Assembly (NCBI GenBank): GCA_902805475.1
Contig: CADCSX010000008.1
Coordinates: forward strand, 1,736,001-1,800,000
Reading direction: 5' to 3'
Length of the DNA: 64,000 bases
From: Entonaema liquescens
Lineage: Eukaryota; Ascomycota; Sordariomycetes; Xylariales; Xylariaceae
The notes below the pieces were generated by a model, which had not been told where the DNA came from, ran no database searches, and was given only the letters and a program-made list of their open reading frames with translations. Shown in pieces: positions 32,953 through 45,041 of the stretch. The translations under genes and the position numbers were made by a program. Position 1 is the first letter of the stretch. Each line of letters begins with the position of its first letter.

Positions 32953-35900
32953 GTAGAGCGGTGGTAGAGTGATTCAAGCAATCGACCATAAAAGGTGTGC
33001 CTGAGCCTTGAGGGGCATGAGGGGTATGAGGGTATGAGAGGGGGGAGCTGATAGAACGGCAGGATGAAAGACCCTGTTTGCATGTGTTGTATGTGTTGCA
33101 TGTGTAAATACCTAGGTGAAGCGCGTGGTGTTGGTAATCCTAGTTCTACATGAATGACGAAGCGGTTAAAGGATGATGTGTTGTTGAAAATGGTTAGTGA
33201 TACAAAACACAATTCGTCTCTAGTTCTTCCAGGAACATTTGAGAGGTGTACCAACAATTATGCAAGCCAGCAGCAACCTACAATTCCTTCGCGAACGCGT
33301 ACATACCTCTAGGTACATACCTAGGTAATACTTAATGTACCTGAGATATGTAACCAACCTTATATTTATGTATGTACCATAGGTAAGGTTATTACACGTA
33401 ATGTACCTATACTTTAATTGATAATTGATATGAAATAAGCGCAGGTACGGGACGCTGTACCAGATTAGTATCTTGCGTGCGTACCGAGATACATCTAGAT
33501 ACATCTCCACGTTTAGCTAAGCCGAAAAGCCTTAGAGATGCACAGATCCGGGCCTTAACCTAGTAAATTTCCGGTCACAGTGTCCGGGGATGTCGATCTC
33601 GGAATTGATTACAGTGCTGCTACGTTAATCTTGTGACAGCAGCTACGGCTACATTAAACATGTAAGTCATTAAACATCCGAAATTGAATATCAACAACTA
33701 ACTACTTGGTATTCTTGTCTCTTTAAAAAATAAATAAGTCCTACCTATATACGATACATTTACATACCTAGGTACCTATGTATGCATATAGAGGCCAAAT
33801 AAAGGACCCAGCTTTTTCTACCTAAGATATGCAGAGCCCGTTCGCAGATTACCCCGAAGGAAAGCCGGAGCGAACAGTAATACGTACAATCGTCACAATC
33901 ACCTATTCTGGTATTGTTACCTTCAAAGCACTACGCCTCACCTAACAATAGCTTACCTACCTAAGTTTCTCGTTGCAATGCTAGATCAAGATCGTAAATG
34001 TACGGAATATCGCACGAGAGCGGGACTGGGACCAGATGATCCAAGATTTGTGACTTATTAATGTAGGTACAGAGCGGCAGATCCGTGCTCTAAGTAAAGG
34101 ATTCTATTCATCCCACTAGGTGATATTTTAAATTCCGGGGTGGGCCACGCCGAGGCAGACGGGAGATCTGCGGAACTTGAAGTTCACCACGGCTCTTTTA
34201 AGCGGTATGACAGGGCTTCCCTTGAAGCGCGGGATGTCATGAATAGAAAAGTTAGACTCATACCTGCTATACACTAGAGTATAAGAGCGTCGAACCTATG
34301 GAGAGGTATCTCATGCACGTCTATGCATATAAGATAGCACAGGTACATATATGCCAGGTATATAGTAAGGGCGTGTTCATATTAATCCCTACAACAAGCC
34401 TCGATGAGTACCCCACACGTATACTTCGCATCGTGGTCGCTTAGCTTAAACACAATATCGGAAAATGGGACAGGGGTAAGTAAGCCACACATGAATATGT
34501 ATACCTGTTAGGTATGTAGTTTACCTATCTAGGTAGTCTAAGTCAATGTGTTGTCCAATCTAGTCCTGTCTCTTCTGTACAGGAACGACAACCCGAGTAG
34601 TAAAAAAAACATGGTCCCGAGTTGCGTTATAAAGCCTTAATAGACGTGCTATTACGGGATCGCGTACAGATAACCTTACTTAGTTAGACTAATAAGGTAG
34701 ACCTACACATATAACAATAACAGCAATAACAGTCCCACGTGTAAGTCAAGCCAATGAGGTCTTCGCACATAAACTAACGTAGCCATCTAGAACAGAGCCA
34801 ACTACGACGCCCCCTTCCCCGGAAACGTACTATGTATTGTTTCTCAAACATCTAAACATAATACATAATAAGAAACTCTTTACCTTACCTAATCGTAAAT
34901 GAGGCTATTCATCCCCCGGCCCGGAAATTATTGTAAATTTCCTGTTACTTGTCACAATTCCCGGAAACCCGTCCCCACGCGTTACATTATGTACCTGGCA
35001 TACGGAGAACGTGGTGCTGTAAGTCAGGATTTCTCTGGACTCAAAATGACGTGGATCTTACCACTCCCAAGACACAAGTTCCCTGTCAGCACGGCCGACG
35101 AACGGTGGAGCTCGGTACGGCCTAGAGGGCCGAATGCGGTCTGTTTTTCTGGTCGTCAACGTGGTCGCGATCCCCCCGACCCCCCTTCGGCCTCTCTCTT
35201 TCGGTTAGCATCAGTGCCCAATGAACAGGAACTCGCACTTTTCGTACCACCGGCCAATTGGGCTCCGAGAGCAGGCTAAAGGGCGTGGCCAACGTGCCCA
35301 GTCTTTTTTTTTTTCTTCTCGTCTCGGGGTGAAGTAACACAGGTAGGTAGTTAGGCCTATACCATCATGTGTATAACGAGCTAGCTAACTAGATACCTAA
35401 TACATGTACATACTTGCTCGGCTACCTTAGCTAGCTACCTACCTACTAGCTAGCTACGACCATGCAATGCAAATGGATGGGAAACTAGATCACCCTGCAT
35501 ATCTATGCGATGCGAGCACATCCGCTGTGGAGTATCTGTGAACCCATTTCCAGGCAGAGTCGGCAACCGAGCCGTTCCAATCACTCACCCTTGTTTGACC
35601 TTGAAAATTGATGGCATCGAGGGACAACTCATAATTCTGTCCAACCAAGAATGGCGTGGGAATTTCAACAGCCATTAAGGATGAGTCGATGAAGCCTCGT
35701 TCGGTACTTCTGAGAGACGGTGAGCAGAGAGGCGTGCATTTGCAGGAGAATTCGACAAATCCGTGCTCTCCCATATATACGAGCGCATGTAGTACTGCAG
35801 AGTCAAAGAGAAGTTTGGGTGGCGAATCAGGTAAGAGGCTTAAGCAGCCATTACGTTACCCCTTCTCTTTTCAGGTAAGCCATACCAAAACCCCTTCAAG

Positions 35901-38900
35901 AACTATTCTATAGAACACCCTCCGGATCGAATAAAGATACATTCCGCTACGATAATTTCTCTGGTTCCGGCCCCCAACCAATGAGCTGGCAGTGCAGGCC
36001 TTCAAGAGGCTGTTAACAAACCAGGAACACATGGGTGATCTTCTCTCCCCTCCAGCCCAAGGCTCTCGACGGTGAGTTCAGATGCATACCACTTACGTCC
36101 AGGGGTAGTCTTGTACTCCCCACGCCCCATCCAAGGGGTGGCACACCTCTATAGGCGCAAAGGTGGGTAGCGGTGATGGGAAACTGTCTCGGAGGGCATG
36201 ATGTATCATTGGGTTAGAGGTGTGAGTAGGCTCTTCTGCTTACTCTGAACTAAGGGAATGCGCATATCATTTCTTGCACATGATTTCCACATAGTGTGGC
36301 CGGAATTATCATGGTCTTCGTAGAACTTTCCATGGCGTCGAATGTCTCAGAGATCTTGATTGGTCGGTTGTAATTAAAACTCAACGTCGAATTTCCCCCC
36401 CTATTAGGAGCGATGATATACATTGATCCTGCAGCTGTCGAGCTGGAGGCGAGGGTTCTCTGACGGATAGATCAACGATTGCGTCTAAATCTATCTAACG
36501 TACGGAACGGGCCGTGGGGTACGAGACCAGGCGCCCATAATTTCCCGGAGAAAGGATTATTCACAACACTACTCGGCCGCCTAATGTGGCCTTGTTGACC
36601 CAGGGTTCGCGTTTTACACGTAGCATGTAGGTAAATGCAAACAACGATGACAATAATTATAGGCATCGTCTCAGTATTACACCGAAGCTTTGATTTTCAT
36701 ATTATTATCCCTTGCCGCCGGAAGAAATCTCCGTTTTACTAGAACGCGGGTCAAACTCCATTTAGCAGAACAACACGCAACGTTGCTACTAAATCATCAA
36801 CTAATGCTCCGTGATGCTGTCCCATATTATAAACATAAAAATGGAACTATAGTCATATCTTACCGTATGTAGATGGAGCAAACGCCTCGTACGCGTGAGA
36901 TCATGTCACGAGCTCAACATGGCACTGGGTGTTATACTGATTGGTTCGTCCGTACCACAACAAATCAAGATAAACTTCATTCAGGAACAAGATCTAGTTT
37001 TATAGTAGTTAGAGCAGCACAATAACACGACAAAATGTTTGAATACGTCACTGGCGCTGGCAAGATAGTAAATTTCATCAGTGTACTTACCCCTTTTTCA
37101 CAATATCAAGTTTAATAAGGAGCCCAGAATGGTTTCTCTTATGATCTCCATCACAAGGAACTCACGTTACACTCACCACTACGGAGAAAAAAACTCGTAT
37201 GGGGTTATACCGACCCCATCGAGTGTGTTTGTACATTAGCTCTTCTGATATAGCCGTACGAGCAGGTACCGAGAACCAGATGCAGCCACGATCGTAGCGG
37301 GTCTTTCAAGTATGATAAATTAGGAAACACTAAGACCCTCTTCGATCCCCAGACTTCCTAGGCACGCATCTTGCACCAGGCCGGGGGCGAAATCGTGCAG
37401 GTGGGCCTGGCATGGCCAGAAAATCATTGCCACGTCGCGGGCCTAACTAACCCGTTGAAGATCTCGAATTTACCTGACTCGTGTATAGCCAAAATAGGAG
37501 ATTTCTATATGCGTGTGTGTCTTTGATGTAGTTTCATGTGAATGGAAGGTTTTGTGGTATCGTGGGAAACAAATTCCCCTAGGGCCTACCTATCTGGCCT
37601 TGGATAGGCGGCCGCAGAGAGGGGAGCCTACTTCCACGACCCAAAAGAGGTACTGCTATCGACGAAGCCGTCATAGTAACCCAACCCCCCTGTACAAACG
37701 ATGTGTTGTCCATTTCCCGGGAAAGATTCTCAAAACGAAAAGAAAATTTCCCGTAACTTCTGGGACGGGTATATCGGATGCTGAGAAAACTCAAAGCTAC
37801 AAGTAGTAGTGGATGTTAGCTGCAAGTGCTGGCCATAGTGCGTCAAGGACGATATCGTCTTTCCCGATGTGGCTTGATGATGAGCTGGACAAGCTCGAAA
37901 ACTTTGTGTCGATGGAAACCCAATCAAACAAAATCAGGCGAGAAGCGGCAACAAAATAGAGTGGCAAAAGCAATCAAGTCTGCTAGTTTGATAAACCACG
38001 CAATATGGGACCGTCTAAGCCTAAACGAAATAAAAATAAATAAATAAAAAAAACAACAACAACCGCAAGCTTTGTATGCTATAGATGCAGGATATAGTCT
38101 TCGGAGTTTTAGGGTAGGTTACTGGGCATCTGTTTAAGGTAATCACCCGAGACGTGGCAAGGGACGAAACATGCTCCCCTGTTCCAGTGATTGACAGTAC
38201 ATGCTCGTCTTAAAAGGTAAGTTGCCTCACAGGCCTAGGGGGGTAGGAGACCTACCCGCGGCTAGCCAGATGGCTTGCATAGGCAGGCAGTGGGGATAGG
38301 CCACATCCTGGTTGCAGACGGGAAAGGATCAAACTATGCGTGCAACGGGGGGTGTAGTAACAGGGTGTCAAATTCGAGGCTGATGGGCTCACGTCCCAAG
38401 GTTAAGGGCGGACCGCACAAAGACGTTAGAATCGACCCAATAAAGAACAGCGAAAGGGAAGAGGGGCCGCCATCTATCCTTCTCGAATCAAGTAGCTGGT
38501 AAGCTACTCATCAGTCAGGGTACTCGTAGGCTGTATCCAGAGTGGGGAAGTTGAGCCGGTGGAAATTGAAGCACTAGACCAACGTGGCATCCATCCAGCA
38601 TTCTAGGAAACATGTTAGACGGACTGGCTGCGAAATGGACATGCAACCCCAATTACCAGACAGGCTGAGTTGTCAACAACCAATCTTCAGCGGTTGTTTG
38701 TAGTAACTCTGGACACAGTGTCGACGAATATGTAGTGAAAGGTTAAGTGCCAACGCGAGTCGAGAACGAGGGAAAGGTCCTGGGGGAAACCCAAGGCGTG
38801 AGCGAAAAGTATAAGTATTTCTGTCCCCCCTTATTGATGTCACTTGCACCTAATGGTGGAGTAACCCGAACCAAGATTTCAAGAACCTCAGTCGATATAT

Positions 38901-39110
38901 ATATAAAAAAGAAGAAGAAGAAGGGAATACCAGCCTCAACCTATTGTGAATACCAGCAACAATACCTTGGTTGATGTCAAGAAGTATAAACTGCTTGACG
39001 ACCCACGCTCCTTTTCGACAGAGCTACGTGTATCGGCTAAGCTAATCGGTGGACCGCTACACCAGGTGTTTCCTACCGCAGCAGAACCAACGACTTCCCG
39101 AACGGTGACG

Positions 39111-39443
39111 ATGTGCTATTTCGAACAGACACGTTGGATGTGTGGGTATTGGCGATGGGGCCACTTCCGTCAACAATGTACGAAGGAGTATCGGACTGGG
39201 GAGACCTGCGGGCTGAAGCTGGTATACTGTACCAACCAAGAGCCGGACAACTGCAAACTCTGCAAAGACATCGAGAAGAAGCAACGGAAGTTTACGAAAC
39301 TCCAAAACGACATCTACCGGTGGCAGAGGGAAGGGAACCGGACGGCAACGATCGAGAAAGCCCAAAGGGATATGGGAGAGGTCGACGAGGCAATCCAGAA
39401 CATGCTTCAACAACATCATAACAGGCAGTACTCGGTAGTGTAG
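39111..39443 (+). CDS. Conserved 110-aa fungal cysteine protein (MCYF family)
   Basis: The first in-frame ATG gives MCYFEQTRWMCGYWRWGHFR, a block I recall as strongly conserved at the start of an uncharacterised Pezizomycotina family. It is followed by QQCTKEYRTGETCGLKLVY, then NCKLCKDIEKKQRKFTKLQ and a helical RWQREGNRTATIEKAQRDM. The frame is open for 165 codons upstream of the stop, but upstream residues have no other ATG and do not look conserved, so this start is preferred. Eight cysteines in the first 60 residues, including C-x2-C, suggest metal binding; this is inference. No membrane segment or signal peptide. Function is unknown. It is the first gene after the 6.9-kb desert. Confidence 0.9.
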   Translation: MCYFEQTRWMCGYWRWGHFRQQCTKEYRTGETCGLKLVYCTNQEPDNCKLCKDIEKKQRKFTKLQNDIYRWQREGNRTATIEKAQRDMGEVDEAIQNMLQQHHNRQYSVV

Positions 39444-40772
39444 GCACTCTGGTCAGCGGTGTACGCGATGGGGTGGATGTGGTGGTCAATAGGGCTACGA
39501 GATATCAGTAGAGTTTCACTCAAAGACTCAAAGGGAGAAAGGGGGGTTGGTTTATAAGAAGAACTCAGGAAGAGCAGGGAGAGGTCAATCTCAAAATTTG
39601 AATATGGGCATTTTTTGGAAGGTTATGGTCTCTGAATAAACATGTTGGGAAGCCGGTCTTTTGTACGCTATACTCGATGCGATTATCTGATTTTTAAAGA
39701 GCTAGAGACCTCCGCAGTGGTCCACCAGGATCAAATCTTGGGTTCTTAAATAGATCTTATACGTAAACCGCTTTGCTTTTGTTCGTGAAGTTCACTACTC
39801 CATCGTCTCTTTCTCCACTCGTGTCTACGATGGATAGTTTTTAAGTTGGTAACTGTCTGGCGGAGACATTACGAAGAAATGAGAGCAATTAAATTTTTGA
39901 TTAAGAGATGAAGCCGTTCGGAAAAGTCACAACTGGACACGTTCACCCCGACATAATGATAGAAATAGGCACAAGGGAGAGAGAGAGACATCACTGGACT
40001 TACCTATTCATATAGATCGTTAGTAGTCAGTACCTAGGTAGGCAAGAAACAGGATATAACCGGGGGGGGAGGGAGTTTGGGAAACGGAAAAAAACTAGGT
40101 GATATATTATTCTTGTGGTATCGTTCTTTGGTAGGTGGATTATTGTTATCAACTTGTTAACCCTAAATGGGTGGAGGAGACCGGGTGACACATGGAATTA
40201 AAAGGGGGGTGGTTGCGGCCCTTCCCGGATTCCCCGCTCACTGGCTAGAATCTGACGCACAGACTCCCGGTTTATAAATTCTAGAAAAACATATCGTGAG
40301 CCTCTTTCGGCCCGCGGTTCTTTATAACCCTTTCAATACCGAAGCCGGATGAAATATTTTAAGATTATGACAAAAATATCTATAGAAGCGCGTACCGAAC
40401 AGGCGGGACTCTTATAGGAGTCCACTTACTAGTAAAGGAAATGAGATTGACTAGGCACGTGTCTACCACTTAATGGACTTGCTTCTCTTAGGTCCCCCCT
40501 GAAAACCAATCTCTGATTGGTTGTTTCGACACTACACATGTAGGATTGGTTTGTTAACTTAATTTAGGATATGAATTTCGCTCTTCCCCCCCGCTATATA
40601 ACCCAAGATTGGATTAGAATAAGACCCGCCGTAAAATCTTGGCCAGGTCATAGAAAAATCCCATTACCAAGTCGGTCTTTGATCGGCTCGTATTCCGCTA
40701 TCAATCGGCGGAGTTGAATGGTATCCGTATGGGCAAAACTTGCGTCATTAACCCATCCAAAACTAGTACTCC
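39444..40772. other. Convergent intergenic region
   Basis: 1.3 kb between the MCYF gene stop and the Ragulator-subunit stop. A G8 tract lies near 40,063. No gene supported. Confidence 0.5.
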
Positions 40773-41366
40773 TCATAGCCGCGTCGCATTTATATCTCCA
40801 AAGGTACCCACAAGTAAGCCCCCTACTTCATCCTTGATACTGGGGGCTTTGCCTTGTATTTCGATAGTATCATCATCGCCTAATAACCAGTCTACGGCGC
40901 CGAGAGCACTGTCTGTAGGAGGAGTTTCCCCTTGTTGCGAAAGTTTGGATAATATGTCTTGGTACCGGGCCAGACGGGCATCTTGCCCTGATAATAGAGC
41001 AGGTTGAGTCCTCTGAGGTTCCTGTGGGGTGATTTCAAAGACGTCGACAAGATTACTGAAGAAACTGTTAGCATATCGAATAAAAAGCGACCGAGGAACT
41101 AGAATGCGCATACTTAGACGTCCGCGCTACCACCCTTTGCAGAGCTTCAACTTCTCGTTGCGACTCAAGCGGGTCGGCTTGAGCGTTTAAATTATGCTCG
41201 CCAAAGCTCCCATATTGGAGGTTGTTGGGGTCGTCGAAAAGCAGTCTGGATACATCGTCCTTTTACAATTAGTCAATACTAATAACATGGTTCAAGGATT
41301 CTGGGCGCATACTTCATCATAGGAATCGCGGCGCTGACGGCCGAGGCAAGAAGCGCAAATTCCCAT
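40773..41366 (-). CDS. LAMTOR1/Meh1-like Ragulator (EGO complex) membrane anchor
   Basis: Membrane anchor of the Ragulator/EGO complex, which tethers Rag GTPases to the vacuole or late endosome for TORC1 signalling. Three exons (41313-41366, 41114-41259, 40773-41055) with 53- and 58-bp introns give 160 aa in an intact frame. The N-terminus MGICASCLGRQRRDSYDED has Gly2 for myristoylation and Cys4 and Cys7 as palmitoylation candidates, the dual lipidation of LAMTOR1/Meh1. The next block, DDVSRLLFDDPNNLQYGSFG then ADPLESQREVEALQRVVART, is typical of the fungal family, and TSNNLVDVFEITP is its core motif. The C-terminal half is helical with an acidic loop. Only identification at family level is claimed. 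Confidence 0.88.
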
Positions 41367-41626
41367 TTTGTGGTTAAGGTAAAGGTGGATTGAATTATGA
41401 GAAGGAAATTCAGAGAAATTGAGAAAAAAGCTGGACTGGGGACATATGCCCTCTGCTAAGGTCTAATAGAATGGAATCATAAGGATCGTATAATCTGCCT
41501 GGTGGCACCGGGCGAGAGTTAGAATTTTGAAATGCTCGTCGCAAGAGGTTTGAAGTTGGAAGGATTTGGGGAACGTCCCAGCTCATGCGCGACGCGGGAC
41601 TAGGTACCTACTTGGAATTATCCTAT

Positions 41627-41680
41627 GGTTGGCTTTGGTTGGCTTTGGTTGGCTTTGGTTGGCTTTGGTTGGCTTTAGTT
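41627..41680. repeat. 10-bp minisatellite, five copies
   Basis: Unit GGCTTTGGTT repeated four times exactly, plus a fifth copy with one change (GGCTTTAGTT) and a partial leading unit. Near-perfect identity implies recent expansion or strain-variable copy number. Confidence 0.85.
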
Positions 41681-42007
41681 ATCTGATGCCTTATGTAACA
41701 GAGGCTCGTGCGTAATTAGGTAAGCATCAAGGTTAAGCAAACAGTTTGAGAGAGAGCACCTGAGGTAAGGTAAGGTAATGACGAAATTGTCCCTTAAATT
41801 TTTAAGCTTCGACGATACTCCTAATTAAAACCCCTACTAGATGTTCCAGATGGAAGGTACGAAGTCCACTATAAGGCACCGATAAATTGATCTATCAACT
41901 AAACTAGTGCCTAACCACTTTCAGGCTTCAATCAACCTTTCCATTTTCTTGTTGGCGGACTGGTCATCAACTTCACACTAAGAAAACTTGGAGTATCTCA
42001 CTATTTA

Positions 42008-42033
42008 TTCACTTTTCACTTTTCACTTTTCAC
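42008..42033. repeat. 7-bp tandem repeat
   Basis: TTCACTT repeated three times plus TTCAC, about 100 bp beyond the bioDA stop. Confidence 0.75.
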
Positions 42034-42138
42034 GTGGGTACCTAAACCTGATATCGGGATATCAAACTTTACCTTACTTCAAGACACTATCTTAAAAATC
42101 GATCCATTTATGAGTCTCATCCTAGAAGTGGCTTTTCC

Positions 42139-44749
42139 TCAATAAGCAGTCAATGCACTTTTGATCAAGCCGGCAATCTCCGTGATATCATCCTTGCTCG
42201 TCTTTTGACCACCCATCAGGTACAATACGTTACCCAAAACTCGACTATGAATATTCCACATTGTCGATCGGTCACCCTCTAGTAAAGCGCCTTGCATCTT
42301 TAGGGCCGCGTTACTCTTGTAGCCAAGGCCATCTGCAGCATTCATATGAATTGCAAGCACACTACCGAGAGCCCAAGTCCCGGCTACATGCTCTGTTTGA
42401 TTCGATATCCAATTCAATAAGTCCCAGGACCAGATAGACCACACCTCGGGTTTCATGGCGTCAGGCTGCCCAACCAGACGCCCGGACCAGTCGCTGTCTT
42501 TCGCCCAATCCCATTCACCTCGCTTCTCCATTGCCTGCATCTGTCTCAATGATTCTAATGCAACTTGACAACCGATAGGATGGGCTGTGTAACTATGCCC
42601 GTGGAGTAAAGCGTCGGCCTTGTTGTTGCTCTCAAAAGCATTGAAAATGCTCTCAGATGCTAGAGTGGTGCTGAGTGGTACTAAGCCACCGGTTAATAGC
42701 TTAGCATGAACAGAGACATCAGCTTCGGTTTTAAGAAACGATGATGCGGTAAATCTCCCAAGTCGATACAGCCCCGTGAAGACTTCATCAAATATGACGG
42801 GAAGACCGGACCAAGATGTAGAATCTGATGTATCCGGCTCGGGATGTGAACCAAAGAGTTTTGCTGAGCGACGGACGACATTGACAAGGGCACGCTGGAA
42901 AAGGGGGTCTCTGTATCCAAATTAGCCTTTGCCTTCTCCGGGAATTCTTGCTCCCTTTTTACTTACACCAGCGCCATACCTCCGGCTCCGATCACCACCG
43001 GCTCCATAAGTAAAGCACCGAACTTTCGACCCTTATTAACGTAATGCGATAGTCTCCTTTCGATATACTGCTCGTACAGCTTTTGTTCATCGTTTGATTC
43101 TCGAGAGTCGATATCGAATACATCCGATAGGTGATTGAAAGTTTTGTTATTGCCAAGGTCTGCTTTTAACTCATCAGGTGTTTCAACGATCCATCGACCA
43201 CGGCTACACTTGACAGTCGGATAATCAAACCAGATGCCTCTTCCATCGTACCATTCAATGTTTTCGTTAAATGTACTCGGCTCAGCACAATCCATGGCAC
43301 CCATTGTATCGCCATGATAGCCACCCTTTAGTCCAATGATTCCGATGTCTGTATTTGCGTCCCATCCATACCGAAGTCTAGCCGCTCGCAGGCCCATCTT
43401 CACCGCGACCTCTACGCCCGTGCTGCCATTGTCCGAATAGAACACGCGGGTAAGACGAGAGTTTCTCATCCCATATAAGAGAGTGTCTGCCAGGGCTAGA
43501 GCGGGCTCGTGAATGGCACCAGCAAACATGACGTGGCCGTAGCGTCCCGCAGCGTAGGCCGCGGCCATCGTGAGTGAGGGGTTTCCATGCCCAAGCCCCT
43601 GAGTCCACCACGATGCGGATCCATCGAATGAGGGTTGCAAAACGGGTGTATGTTGATTGGCTGTCCTTTCTGCTCTTGGTACCACAGTCTGGAAGAAGTC
43701 CCCTCGAGCACTGTCGATGGCGACGATATTGTCAGGTGAGAGAGATGTATGCTGTGTGAAAGGGTACCATATTCGTTTATACGCATCTCTAGGCATAGAC
43801 TCCAGTCTCTTAATACGAGCCTGGTGCCTATTGTCTAGATGCTCAAGGATACTGCGAGTATCTGTACTTTGACTCTCATTCTTGTAATATTGCATCAGCG
43901 CCTTCGCGTCTGCATCTTTACCCTGCACCCTTGGAGGCGGTTTGGGGAATGATGCAACTGGTATACCGTGAGAAGCTGTGAAGTAATCTCTTAAATACTT
44001 CTCATTATTATATTCGCTGTCTTGGAACACGAGGATACTCTCAACGTCATACCCGCGCAGTTTTAAGGATTCAAAGGCAGAGATGGTCAAAGATATTCCT
44101 CCAAGTTTAGAATCAGCGATCAAAATGACTGGACATCGTATTGCCGCATATAGGTCCGCTTGAGTGGTCCCTGTCGGCCCAGGAGAGTGGACGCCTCCAG
44201 CCGTTTCTATGAAAAGCCACCCGGGTTGTTGAGCCGCATTCCGAGATGCGAATTGATATATCTTGAAAAGGAGCTCTTTATCCGAAGGGATGAACTTCAT
44301 ATGCAAATGTTAAGTCGCCAGTATCATAAAAATCAAAGACGGCGCATTTCGTACCTTACCCTTTGCCGCGGCATGCGGGCTCATCGCCAGATCATACTGC
44401 AGCAATGTTTTGCGAAGGACCCCGGGGGCGTACCTTTCGATATGGCTAGATTTATATCAACACATGTAACCCAATACCTCCTGCATTTACTCTCCTATAG
44501 CTCCTATAGGTTAGTATCGCAATAGTCTCGCAACACAAAATAGCCAAGGACTCACGTACACCGATCATCAGCTTCATCCTCAGGGCCTGTCGAAACAGGT
44601 TTGAGATACGATATCTGTTCCTTTTTCCATATATTATTGGCGGCCCTGCAGAGAAGTGTGGCGATGATGGTTTTGCCAACATCGGTGTTGGCTCCATAGA
44701 CCTGAAAGACTCGAAGAGAGCTCCAGAGCAGAGGGTGGACGGGTGCCAT
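42139..44749 (-). CDS. bioDA: Bifunctional dethiobiotin synthetase / DAPA aminotransferase
   Basis: Fused enzyme for two biotin steps: KAPA to DAPA (BioA, PLP) and DAPA to dethiobiotin (BioD, ATP). Four exons (44562-44749, 44355-44445, 42967-44294, 42139-42910) join in phase into 792 aa. BioD is N-terminal: P-loop YGANTDVGKT, KPVSTGPEDEADDR, and ETAGGVHSPGPTGTTQADLY. BioA follows: IWYPFTQHTSLSPDN, YHGDTMGAMDCAEPSTFN, the VIFDEVFTGLYRLG PLP-contact block and the PLP lysine in VHAKLLTGGLVPLSTTLASE. Introns are 116, 60 and 56 bp; the GTGTAC and GTACGA donors are less usual, but each keeps family residues in register (for example DDRHIERYAPG across intron 1). It faces bioF across 292 bp. Confidence 0.97.
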
Positions 44750-45041
44750 TTACACTACGCCACCCTCGCGGAATTATGAGTTATTTCTTGGTGTTGTTAA
44801 AGCAGCCAAATCCAGACGCAGAATTACGTGCTAAGTAATATTCCAATTAATCCGGGAAAAGCAACAATACCTATATACCCCACTAACATGCAGCCGTGAC
44901 ATCGGTCCGGAAGTTTTCATCTCGTACTAGGGTATACCTAGATAAGTAGTGTACTGATCGACATAGGATCAACATTACATACAGATCAAATATAAGCGCA
45001 GCAAGCCTTCATCCTTTGGAAGCTCGAATCACAGAACAGCG
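44750..45041. promoter_or_regulatory. Bidirectional promoter of bioDA and bioF
   Basis: Only 292 bp separate the two outward-facing start codons, so the two genes almost certainly share this regulatory segment and may be co-expressed. A CCAATTAAT word (CCAAT box candidate) occurs near 44,843; its use is inference. Confidence 0.6.

Larger units (their letters stand above)
32256..39110. other. 6.9-kb gene desert
   Basis: No frame here has coding character, a conserved motif or convincing splicing. It is dotted with CCTAGG, TACCTA and TAGGTA words and with short tandem repeats (32811-32834 TATG; 32931-32952 GGCGGTAT). A 94-codon minus-strand frame at 35490-35774 and a 126-codon plus-strand frame at 34899-35279 were considered and left out. 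The region could hold lncRNAs, decayed repeats or regulatory DNA; the sequence alone does not say. Confidence 0.5.
41367..42138. other. Intergenic region with two tandem repeats
   Basis: Between the start of the LAMTOR1-like gene and the stop of bioDA. Contains a 10-bp repeat at 41627-41680 and a 7-bp repeat at 42008-42033. No gene. Confidence 0.6.

Noticed and set aside
34899..35279. 126-codon plus-strand frame
   Set aside because: No conserved motif, overlaps similar-length frames on the other strand, low-complexity GC-rich stretch; no splice support.
35490..35774. 94-codon minus-strand frame
   Set aside because: No recognisable domain, no good start context, no neighbouring exon.
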